NCBI RefSeq assembly: GCF_002879855.1
Contig: NZ_PNYB01000036.1
Coordinates: forward strand, 1-46,045
Direction: 5' to 3'
DNA: 46,045 bases
Source of the DNA: Trinickia soli
GTDB lineage: Bacteria > Pseudomonadota > Gammaproteobacteria > Burkholderiales > Burkholderiaceae
Numbering within the stretch: position 1 is the stretch's first letter; every line of letters starts with the position of its first letter. Shown here one piece after another: positions 24,806 to 32,019 of the stretch. The translations under genes and the position numbers were made by a program. The notes under the pieces were generated by a model, which was given only the letters and a program-made list of their open reading frames with translations, was not told the DNA's origin and did not search any database.

Positions 24806-25613
24806 TGCGCAGGTAGAGCGATCGCGCTTCAGTCAACGTGCGATTCGTATCGAGTCGCAAGCGTCCGACGCCTGCATCTTTCGCCTGTGCTTCCACTGCT
24901 TCGAGCATGCGTTGCGCCACGCCCAGTCCGCGGGCGGAAGGCGACACCCACATGCGCTTGATTTCGCCCGTCTTCCCTTTGATTTTCAGGCCGGCGCATC
25001 CAACCGTTTCGCCATCCAGACGTGCAATGAAGAAATAGCCGGCCGGCGGAATGAGTTCTTCGGGGTGTGCCGATACGGTTTGTTCGGGATCGAAGCCACC
25101 CTCGAAGCGCTGCTGTAATTCACTGAAATACCCCTCGATGCATGCGCGCGCTTCCGGCGCAGCGGGATCGGCGATCTCGATGGTGAGGGCGCAGGCGCGC
25201 AGAAATCGCTCGACTTCTGCCATCGCCGCCAGCAACCGGGCGCGTTGCGACTCGCCGAGCGGAGCCAGCAGCGAATGAGCCAGCTTGTCGGAGCGTTCGT
25301 TGAGCAGGGCCCATTGCGTCAGCCCTTTCTTCGTCAGCGTTGCACGGCGCACGCGAGCGTCCGTCTGGTCAGGCTGCAAACGAATGAGACCATCGGCTTC
25401 CAGCGCGCGCAGGAGACGGCTCGCGTAGCCCGCGTCGAACCCCAGGCGCGAACGCAGGTCGCGGATGGTGCTGCCGGCCTCGCCGATCTCATAGAGCAGC
25501 CGCGCCTCCGCGAGCGGACGACCGCTGCCGAGATAGTCGGCATCAAGGACGCCGATACGTTGTGAAACCGTGCGGCTGAAGCGGCGGACGGTGTTGATGT
25601 CGATGTCGGTCAT
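24735..25613 (-). CDS. MarR-type regulator fused to a GNAT acetyltransferase
   Basis: A 292-residue two-domain protein. Residues about 1-140 are a winged helix: RPLAEARLLYEIGEAGSTIRDLRSRLGFDAGYASRLLRALEADGLI, with wing DARVRRATLT. Residues about 150-292 are a GNAT acetyltransferase with the acetyl-CoA-binding motif VSPSARGLGVAQRML and LRLDTNRTLTEARSLYLRNGY. ATG 25613 was chosen because the operator abuts it. It overlaps the EamA gene and is preceded by an elaborate palindrome, so it probably regulates itself and the exporter. What it acetylates is unknown. Confidence 0.88.
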   Translation of the reverse strand: MTDIDINTVRRFSRTVSQRIGVLDADYLGSGRPLAEARLLYEIGEAGSTIRDLRSRLGFDAGYASRLLRALEADGLIRLQPDQTDARVRRATLTKKGLTQWALLNERSDKLAHSLLAPLGESQRARLLAAMAEVERFLRACALTIEIADPAAPEARACIEGYFSELQQRFEGGFDPEQTVSAHPEELIPPAGYFFIARLDGETVGCAGLKIKGKTGEIKRMWVSPSARGLGVAQRMLEAVEAQAKDAGVGRLRLDTNRTLTEARSLYLRNGYKEIAAYNDNPYADFWFEKRL

Positions 25614-25616
25614 TAT

Positions 25617-25659
25617 TTGACATTGGTCAAGCATTTGAAATTTGCTTGATCTTAGTCAA
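25617..25659. promoter_or_regulatory. Nested palindromic operator of the MarR-GNAT gene
   Basis: Two 14-bp boxes, TTGAC-ATTG-GTCAA (25617-25630) and TTGAT-CTTA-GTCAA (25646-25659), lie 29 bp apart centre to centre. Around the common midpoint 25638 there are also two concentric perfect dyads: TCAAGCA/TGCTTGA (25627-25633 and 25643-25649) and TTGAC/GTCAA at the outer edges. Likely bound by two dimers of the adjacent MarR protein. Confidence 0.65.
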
Positions 25660-25866
25660 GTAATTTGGAGGCGTCAATGTGGTGGCTTTGTTCGCTCTGG
25701 TGGATGCTGACGCTTGCGTGCTGGAACAGCGCAAGCTGGCCTGATGAAAAGACAAGGCCAACGGCTAAAATTGCGGTGAGCAGCGGCAAAGCGAACCGAG
25801 AAATTTGCGCGTCACGATCTGTTCAAGCATGTTTTCTTTACTTCCGAAGGCACCAAAGGATTACCC

Positions 25867-26208
25867 ATGAGCGCATTACCTCCCTGCCCGCAATGCAATT
25901 CGGCGTTCACGTACGAAGACGCGGGCGTCTATATCTGCCCGGAATGTGCGCATGAATGGTCGCCGCAAGGAGCTGCGCCGGCTGAAGCCGCTGAGAAGGT
26001 TTACCGCGATTCAGCCGGCAATGTCCTGCGGGACGGCGATACCGTCACGGTCATCAAGGATTTGAAACTGAAGGGCTCGGCTGGCGTGGTCAAGATGGGC
26101 ACCAAGGTAAAGAACATCCGCCTGGTGGATAGCGATCACGATATCGATTGCAAGGTCGATGGCTTTGGCGCCATGAGCCTGAAATCGGAATTTGTCAAAA
26201 AGGTGTGA
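25867..26208 (+). CDS. yjdM: YjdM/PhnA-family zinc-ribbon protein
   Basis: A 113-residue cytoplasmic protein. The N-terminal zinc ribbon has CPQC...CPEC (residues about 8 to 27), and the C-terminal PhnA domain reads [46 protein letters not shown]. The length and both domains match the family. The name PhnA is historical; involvement in phosphonoacetate breakdown is not supported for this family. It stands alone. Confidence 0.92.
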   Translation: MSALPPCPQCNSAFTYEDAGVYICPECAHEWSPQGAAPAEAAEKVYRDSAGNVLRDGDTVTVIKDLKLKGSAGVVKMGTKVKNIRLVDSDHDIDCKVDGFGAMSLKSEFVKKV

Positions 26209-26327
26209 GCGGGAGAACGGCCTGCGGGTGGATACCCCCGGCAGGCGGCCCCGAAATCCTCTAGACATGCAGGCTCGGGTAGCCGCGGCGCGCAACAATA
26301 CGTCGCCAAAGTCATGCATCGACAACG

Positions 26328-26370
26328 ATCGCCGCCAGCGGCCGCCGGCCGCTGGCCGGGCCGCGGCGAT
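26328..26370. repeat. Nested GC-rich inverted repeat between yjdM and the PIN remnant
   Basis: Outer arms ATCGCCGC (26328-26335) and GCGGCGAT (26363-26370) enclose inner arms AGCGGCC (26337-26343) and GGCCGCT (26347-26353). It could fold as a stable hairpin behind yjdM but has no T-run, so a classic terminator is not shown. Confidence 0.45.
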
Positions 26371-26488
26371 CCGTGCGTTGCAACCGGAGGTCGACATTAA
26401 TGTGCGGAACGCGAGCGACGACGTCCTCTAGTTGATTCAACGAGTGCGTGGGATGTAGTCCGTCGGAGGCTAGTGGCCTTCGCGCTTT

Positions 26489-26762
26489 CTAGATCAGATC
26501 GGCGGCTTCGCGAATGCGTTGTGCGGTTACGGGCAGGCCGTTCCGTTCAAGCGCCTGGGCGAAATTTTCGGGTGTCGCTTTGGGATTTCTCCACCGGGCC
26601 CGCATGCCTTTGAATGCCGTCATGGTGGCGATATGGTCCAGATCCCATCGATTGATGATGAAGCGATCCGGAGGGATGCAGACTCATGAGCGAGTCGGCG
26701 ACCGCAATCGGAAATAAAACGCACGCATCAAGCACAGCCGTATACCGTACGTGGCCGGCCAT
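26489..26762 (-). pseudogene. PIN-domain toxin gene with a large internal deletion
   Basis: The gene begins one base after the antitoxin stop with MAGHVRYTAVLDACVLFPIA, the PIN N-terminus with its first catalytic Asp (VLDACVLFP). After about 27 codons (near 26680) the reading continues only in another frame as DRFIINRWDLDHIATMTAFK and on to an end in RIREAADLI and TAG at 26489-26491. Those are the C-terminal parts of a toxin normally about 190 residues long; roughly 100 residues carrying the other catalytic acids are missing. The ribonuclease must be dead. The antitoxin upstream is intact. Confidence 0.8.
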
Positions 26763-26763
26763 G

Positions 26764-27234
26764 TCAGTAATCCAGCCCCAATTCGTGAGCGTTTGCCGCC
26801 AACTTGTCCAACGCAGCCGCTTGCTTTTCACGCATCTGACGAGCGTACGCGACGAGATCTTCGAATGCGATTCGACGATGCGTTCCGACCATACGATGCT
26901 GAAGCCTGCCGGCCTCGATTTCCTTGATCACGAATGGGCGCGACACGTTAAGGAAGTTGGCGGCTTCGACCGTCGTGAATTCGCGGTCCGCTGGCACGAG
27001 GGTGATCTGCCGCCCCTCGCTCATGGCTCCGAGCAATTGCCCAATGAATTTCAGTGAGGCTGGCGGGAGGGCAATGGGCGGATGTTCGCCGTCGTCAGTC
27101 GTCAGAGTAATTTGCGCCGCGCACGAATGATCCAAGGCTTCCATTATGCAGCGCTGTGCAACGCGGGCCATTTCAAGATCCTTCTCCGTCATCGGCGGTG
27201 GCGTCATCTCGCGAATCCGCTCTACGGTGCGCAT
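26764..27234 (-). CDS. Antitoxin with excisionase-type helix-turn-helix (partner of the PIN toxin)
   Basis: A 156-residue protein. The central part (REFTTVEAANFLNVSRPFVIKEIEAGRL and MVGTHRRIAFEDLVAY) is a MerR/excisionase-like DNA-binding domain of the kind found in antitoxins of PIN toxins. The N-terminal half probably dimerises and the C-terminal helix (ALDKLAANAHELGLDY) should contact the toxin. GAGAGG lies before ATG 27234. With its toxin deleted, it persists either as a relic or as a repressor that could neutralise related toxins. Confidence 0.8.
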   Translation of the reverse strand: MRTVERIREMTPPPMTEKDLEMARVAQRCIMEALDHSCAAQITLTTDDGEHPPIALPPASLKFIGQLLGAMSEGRQITLVPADREFTTVEAANFLNVSRPFVIKEIEAGRLQHRMVGTHRRIAFEDLVAYARQMREKQAAALDKLAANAHELGLDY

Positions 27235-27416
27235 GTGTTCCTCTCTCACAAGTTTATGAATGGCGTAGCGCCTATCTGCATCAAGTGCAACAAGTGAAAT
27301 AACCGAATAATAGCATTTGCTGATCGGAAAAATAGGGGCAGATTGGTGGTCCTTGGGAGCGATTGTGCGGTCGGTCGTTGCTACGCTACTGACCGGCAAC
27401 GGTCCAGACTGTCACT

Positions 27417-27566
27417 GACCGGCATATTCGAGCCATTCCGGGATCGGCGTAATCGAGCCACCGGATGATCGCCGTAATCGAGCCAGTGCATGATCGGCGC
27501 AATCGGACCACTCGATGATCGGCGTATTGGAGCCACCTCAGGATCGGCGTAATCGAGCCACGTAGC
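27417..27566 (+). repeat. 25-bp tandem repeat, six copies
   Basis: Six head-to-tail units of exactly 25 bp begin at 27417, 27442, 27467, 27492, 27517 and 27542. The core is GATCGGCGTAATCGAGCCAC, with a variable last five bases and a few substitutions; the first copy is the most diverged. The unit is not a multiple of 3, so it is not a protein repeat. It resembles the multiple transposase-binding repeats at IS21-family ends; iterons are an alternative. Confidence 0.9.
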
Positions 27567-27697
27567 GGGCTCGCAGTTCTGTTGGGCGCCAGCCCGAAGC
27601 GCATTTCGAATTTCCGCAACCCGGTACCTTCGGGCTTTTTGCCCCGAGAGCCGATGAGTCGAAGGAGGTTCGAAGCCCCGCATCGCCACGTCCGCAC

Positions 27698-27789
27698 CGT
27701 TCGGATACCTGTGGATTGCGCGTTCGGATAACCGTGGAATGGGCGTTCGCTTTAGCGTGGAATGAGCGTTCGGTTTGCCTGGAATACGC
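27698..27789 (+). repeat. 23-bp tandem repeat, four copies
   Basis: Four units of 23 bp begin at 27698, 27721, 27744 and 27767. The core is CGTTCGGATAACCGTGGAAT; copies differ in the middle (CGTTCGCTTTAGCGTGGAAT, CGTTCGGTTTGCCTGGAATA). It is unrelated in sequence to the 25-bp array 131 bp to the left. The pair could be the two ends of an IS21-like element whose interior has been lost. Confidence 0.85.
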
Positions 27790-27855
27790 ACGTGAAGTTC
27801 GACGACGTGATTAACGAGGGGCGGCAAAGGGTTCCCGCAAGCCGCCGAGGGACCA

Positions 27856-29694
27856 CTATACGAACGCGAACTCCTCCGGTCCCAATAGCGGTTCTCCATG
27901 ATAGATGACCGTTCCGTGTGGCGACGTAACTACCATCTCGATGCAATCTCCGCCGGCGTAGCGCAAGAAGTAGCGCTCCATTAACTGCGTGAACGTATGC
28001 AGCGCATGGCCAGTAAAGGCTGCTTCATCGATCGTCAAAGTGACCTGAATGCCAGGCACCAGAACGGGCATCGGAACCGATGCAACGTTCATGACCCTCT
28101 TGACCGAACGACCATTGAGTTTAGTGATTCCGGCCACATATCTGCTCGCATCGGGCGGTGCCGTTTTTGCGAACTGGTACAGCAACGCTTGCAGCGCTCC
28201 AAGGCCGGCAGGCGAGAGCGCCGCGTGGTTGGGCGATAGTGCTGACAGCAGCCGCCACAGCGCGCGGTCCTCGTGCGGCGGTTGACTGGTTGAGGAGGGC
28301 GGCACGAGCATTGTGATCGGGGTGCTGAGGTTCAACTCCTCGCTGAACAGATCTCCGCCGGGAGCCCCGACATCGATGGCGTGCGGCGCATGACCGTTCA
28401 TGCACATCACTTCGATCGCGAGCTTGGCAGCGTCGGGCGTCACCGGTTGATCGTCGAGGTCGACGAGCCGAATTTCGGTGCCTTGTCCAATCTCCCAACT
28501 ATTCTTTTCCTGTATCCAGAACACGCCGACAGGCGACCAATGCTGCAGCGACCTGTACGGAGGGATTTCGGCGCCTGGCTTGCCTCCTTCCGGGCCGTGC
28601 ATCAGGCGCACGGACTGAATCGAATGAATGACGGCTGCTGCGCCATCGCCGCTTGGCGGCACGACGGGATACGTTTGTGTGTCCGCCGTCACATCGACTG
28701 CCTTCGCATCCGCTGCGAACAGATTAACGACCGGCGTGCAATAGAGTCGCAGATGACGCGCGTTCAACAGTCCGAAGCGTTGCATCGTCGACGCGTCTGC
28801 GGCTTTGGACGAGACCGGAAAATGCAACGCGAGTTTGCTGCAAGAACCGGCTGTACGTAGCAGTACCGCGAAGTCGATATCGATGAATCGGAACTTGTAT
28901 GGGAATGCGGCATATTCGAGCAGTAGCCGCAGTGCGGGTTGCTTCTCATGTTTCGGTTCGTCGATGATCGCTTCGTCGTCGTTGAAACCCACCGCGGAGG
29001 CTGGATTGCTCGATAGCGCTTGCCAACGGCGGTTACCGTCGGCTTCGACGAACGCCGTCTGCGGATGCAATAGCAGTGCATCGATGAGTGCGGCCGCGAG
29101 GAACCGATCGCCGTGCAAATATAGGCGTAGCTTCTCGGGCAAGAGTTCGTTTTCGGACGCCAGCGCTTGATCGGCGGCGGAAAATTCGATGGAGATGATA
29201 CCGGCCGTGTCGATCGGCAACGCCCCAGCAGGCAGAACGGGCGCGGCGGTCGGGGGTGAAAACTGGGCCCGCGTAATACCGAGGGGCGAGAGCGTGACAT
29301 CCCACGCCGTATTGAACCGGCACAGGGACGGACGGTGCTCGAGTTCCGTGCCGCGGGGCATCGTGATCGTGCGCGTCAGCCCATCGAAAACGCCGGCGAC
29401 ATCGAATTGCGCGATTGAGCAGGAGGGAATCGGCCTCAAATAGGCGGGGAAGACCGTTTCAATCAGCGCGTCGGTGAATTCCGGGTAGTGGTCGTCTATG
29501 CGTCTCGCTGCTTTGGCGTTGAGCCAGGCAGCGGACTGAAGCATGCGTTCGACATGGGGATCTTCCGTTTTTCCGCCGGACATCGAAAGACGAGCGGCTG
29601 CTTTGGGGTACGCGCGCTCGAACTGAAGCATCTCGCCGCGCAATTGTGCGAGCTCTCGCTCGAAGAACGGGAGCAGTTTTTCGTAATCGTCCAT
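27856..29694 (-). CDS. tssF: Type VI secretion baseplate protein TssF
   Basis: A 612-residue cytoplasmic baseplate-wedge protein of the type VI secretion system (VasA/ImpG family). The start MDDYEKLLPFFERELAQLRGEM followed by FERAYPKAAARLSM and DPHVERMLQSAAWLNAKAARRIDDHYPEFTDALIETVFPAYLRP is diagnostic, and PIPSCSIAQFDV follows. The length is normal and the frame intact; ATG 29694 gives the canonical N-terminus. Its usual neighbours tssE, tssG and tssH are absent: on its 3' side lie only tandem repeats and a toxin-antitoxin remnant, on its 5' side a membrane protein. It may be a second, specialised copy or a leftover of a lost cluster. Confidence 0.93.
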   Translation of the reverse strand: MDDYEKLLPFFERELAQLRGEMLQFERAYPKAAARLSMSGGKTEDPHVERMLQSAAWLNAKAARRIDDHYPEFTDALIETVFPAYLRPIPSCSIAQFDVAGVFDGLTRTITMPRGTELEHRPSLCRFNTAWDVTLSPLGITRAQFSPPTAAPVLPAGALPIDTAGIISIEFSAADQALASENELLPEKLRLYLHGDRFLAAALIDALLLHPQTAFVEADGNRRWQALSSNPASAVGFNDDEAIIDEPKHEKQPALRLLLEYAAFPYKFRFIDIDFAVLLRTAGSCSKLALHFPVSSKAADASTMQRFGLLNARHLRLYCTPVVNLFAADAKAVDVTADTQTYPVVPPSGDGAAAVIHSIQSVRLMHGPEGGKPGAEIPPYRSLQHWSPVGVFWIQEKNSWEIGQGTEIRLVDLDDQPVTPDAAKLAIEVMCMNGHAPHAIDVGAPGGDLFSEELNLSTPITMLVPPSSTSQPPHEDRALWRLLSALSPNHAALSPAGLGALQALLYQFAKTAPPDASRYVAGITKLNGRSVKRVMNVASVPMPVLVPGIQVTLTIDEAAFTGHALHTFTQLMERYFLRYAGGDCIEMVVTSPHGTVIYHGEPLLGPEEFAFV

Positions 29695-29795
29695 TAAGGC
29701 GCTGTTCGCGGGGCGTTTTACGGAGGGTGCGAGCCCACACCCTAGGCGTGGGAAGGAAATCGAAGCCGGACTATCTGGGGGGTATGTCCCACGCC

Positions 29796-30575
29796 TTATC
29801 CGCCGATACGTCGACGCCAGAAGGCCGCCCGTCTGGTCGCAAAACAAAACGTCAACACAAGAACCGGAGCAAGCAAGGCGCCGATCGCTCCGAGCTCTTT
29901 CCACCGATCGTGGCTCGACAGCCATACGCCGAGCCATTCCATCCGGAGGATGCCGGTGTAGTACCGGATCAGGATGGCAAAGATAACGACGCACGTGAAC
30001 AACCATCCGAAGAAGCCCCGCTTTGGTAAGGGGGCAGTGCGAGCGGGATCGACGAACGAAGACGGCGGTTCCCATTCGCTCGGTAGCGACTTGGGATCGA
30101 GCCAGCGGATGCGGGCGAAGGCACTATACATAACGAAGAATGCGGGAATCTGGACAATGGCGAGCCCGAAAAACACCCACGCAAGGGCAGAGCCCGACGG
30201 TGTTTTGCCATACAACACGATCGAGCCCACGAGGATCGCGGGATACGCAGTTGTGAACGCGTAGGTGCTCCATCGAACCAGTTTCACCGCCCAGAGCTTT
30301 CCTCCGCCAATCCCAATTAGGACAGATAGCAGGAACGCTGTAGCCACCGCTATCTCCACCAGCAGGAAGCCGTTCGAAAACTCGAATCCGAGGAAGTTTG
30401 CCAGGCAACCGTAAAGTTCGACGAGCGTAAATGCTCCTATGACGAAGAAAGCCATTAAGGCACCTACGGCTGCTTGCGGCGCGCCTCGCGGACGATTTCC
30501 GGGCTGGCCGGCTACGCCTTTTCGAGGTACGTGTTTATGCGGTGGCATGGCTCGCGGGCGCTTCACGGAACTCAT
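29796..30575 (-). CDS. Polytopic membrane protein, candidate immunity to the upstream effector
   Basis: A 259-residue protein with a basic N-terminus, four hydrophobic helices in the first half (AVGALMAFFVIGAFTLVELYG; FLLVEIAVATAFLLSVLIGI; AYPAILVGSIVLYG; ALAWVFFGLAIVQIPAFFVMYSAF) and two near the end (GFFGWLFTCVVIFAILIRYY; GAIGALLAPVLVLTFCF). No known family was recognised. Its start overlaps the preceding gene's stop by 4 bp, so the two are translated together. A polytopic partner coupled to a protein with hydrophobic hairpins inside a VgrG island is the usual layout of an inner-membrane immunity protein, but that is inference. Confidence 0.75.
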   Translation of the reverse strand: MSSVKRPRAMPPHKHVPRKGVAGQPGNRPRGAPQAAVGALMAFFVIGAFTLVELYGCLANFLGFEFSNGFLLVEIAVATAFLLSVLIGIGGGKLWAVKLVRWSTYAFTTAYPAILVGSIVLYGKTPSGSALAWVFFGLAIVQIPAFFVMYSAFARIRWLDPKSLPSEWEPPSSFVDPARTAPLPKRGFFGWLFTCVVIFAILIRYYTGILRMEWLGVWLSSHDRWKELGAIGALLAPVLVLTFCFATRRAAFWRRRIGG

Positions 30576-31750
30576 TGCGACGCTCCTGTGTGCGAGTGAA
30601 CGCCAACTTGGAATTGCATGACGGGCCGTACCGCTCCCGTAATGCGTGCGGACGCATGCACGGGCACTAATTGCCGCGCGGGGTGATGTAGGTCGAGTGT
30701 CGGCTCTGTCGTGTGCGTGCCCATGCCCTGTACGGCATCGCCGACGGCCTGGTAGGCCTTTTGCAGATCCGGCGGGTCGACCGCATATACCCCCAGCCCA
30801 TAAGCACTGCCAGCATAGGCGGGCAGCCCGATCGTTCGTAGCAGCTTTAACTTCCGGCTCATCGCGTCAAGCTTCGTTTGTGTCCTGCGCATGTCGCTTG
30901 TCAGTCGATTGGCTTTCGCCTGCATCCGTTGCGTTTTGGTTTTGATGTGGGATTGTTCGAGCTTCGTCGCGTGTGCTTCCTTGTATGCGGCGATCGCGTC
31001 GCGTTGGCTGGCTAGCCTCTGTGTCGCGGCCTCCGCGCGATCTGCTAATGCAGTGACCTTGAGCGCTGTACGAGCCGTTTCCTTGATTGTACGCAGGCCG
31101 CTAAACGCGAGATCCGGCAGTGCGAGCCAAGGTGCAACGGATTCGACCAATTGGTACGTCCATGAATTTGCGAGCTGCCTTTTGCGCATTTCATCGCCGG
31201 TCAACTCGAAATAGAGCATTTGTCCATCTTCGACAAAAAGCGCAATCGAGGCGGTTCCTGCCAGAATACTCAGTGCTGCGGCGAACGCTACCCCCTCTGC
31301 TGGAATTGCCGCCACTGCCAGGATGCCGGACATCACTCCCAACACGTCCACGGCCGTGCTTACGCTATCGAACACGGTCTTACGGCCCTCGATGAACCTC
31401 GCCACGGGGGCCGTCGCCCGACTGTAGGCTTGCCTCGCTTCAGTCAGCACACCGTCCGCGCTCGGCCATGTTGCCTGTATCCGATCGTGGGCAAAATGCC
31501 CAAATGACTGAGACTGCGCTTTTCCTTGGAACGCGACGGGAAATAGCGGTGGACGCGCCACGGATACGATGAGGTCCGTCGTGTCACCGTCTCGGTCGGG
31601 CATGGCGGATTTAAGCCGTGTTGCTCCCGAGCCATCGAAGAAGATGACACCGGCATCGTGACCGAGTACCTCACTGGCGAACTTCGATAGGTGAAACTCG
31701 GCGTCGGGTCGATGGCAGTATGGCTCCCAGCGGGATGGGGCGTTCGGCAT
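30572..31750 (-). CDS. Candidate type VI effector with hydrophobic hairpin and coiled coil
   Basis: A 392-residue protein with no signal peptide and no family I can name. Its middle has a strongly hydrophobic pair of helices (VDVLGVMSGILAVAAIPAEG; VAFAAALSILAGTASIALFV), followed by a long charged coiled coil rich in Gln/Lys/Arg (RAEAATQRLASQRDAIAAYK onward) and a further apolar patch (LPAYAGSAYGLGVYAV). It is transcribed away from vgrG across a 269-bp gap and overlaps a polytopic membrane protein. This suggests a pore-forming or membrane-targeting effector delivered by the type VI system. The alternative is a structural accessory protein. Confidence 0.6.
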   Translation of the reverse strand: MPNAPSRWEPYCHRPDAEFHLSKFASEVLGHDAGVIFFDGSGATRLKSAMPDRDGDTTDLIVSVARPPLFPVAFQGKAQSQSFGHFAHDRIQATWPSADGVLTEARQAYSRATAPVARFIEGRKTVFDSVSTAVDVLGVMSGILAVAAIPAEGVAFAAALSILAGTASIALFVEDGQMLYFELTGDEMRKRQLANSWTYQLVESVAPWLALPDLAFSGLRTIKETARTALKVTALADRAEAATQRLASQRDAIAAYKEAHATKLEQSHIKTKTQRMQAKANRLTSDMRRTQTKLDAMSRKLKLLRTIGLPAYAGSAYGLGVYAVDPPDLQKAYQAVGDAVQGMGTHTTEPTLDLHHPARQLVPVHASARITGAVRPVMQFQVGVHSHTGASQ

Positions 31751-32019
31751 GGCAGTGACGAATCAAGACGGAATTAAAGAGCCCAGCCAACTGCGAGCAT
31801 TTAGCGGCTATGCAGGGCACAACAGGGACGACCGAAATATAAGGCAGAGCGACGCCCCGGCACAATCTTTTGAATCGAAGCGGAAATAATTGCTTCTCCG
31901 TGCGGTTAGTCATGAAATTATTGCTGGAAAGCGAATTGCGATTGTTGCGGCCATTGGGAATGCGATGATTTTCCGTTAGTATTGCGCGATTTCCGTATTG
32001 TTACGCGCCGGGGCAGCCC

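Larger units (their letters stand above)
27235..27855. other. 621-bp region with two tandem arrays and no convincing gene
   Basis: Between the antitoxin and tssF I see only the two short-period arrays listed separately, plus about 130 bp of unassigned sequence between them (27567-27697). Open frames that run through the arrays on the minus strand translate the repeats themselves and have no domain. Confidence 0.6.

Noticed and set aside
27417-27789. Possible CRISPR array
   Set aside because: Units are directly adjacent, with only about five variable bases between cores; there are no spacers of normal length and no cas genes.
27381-27899. 172-codon minus-strand frame through the tandem arrays, seemingly with peptide repeats
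   Set aside because: The repeat-like peptides come from reading a 25-bp DNA repeat in changing frames; the unit is not a multiple of three.
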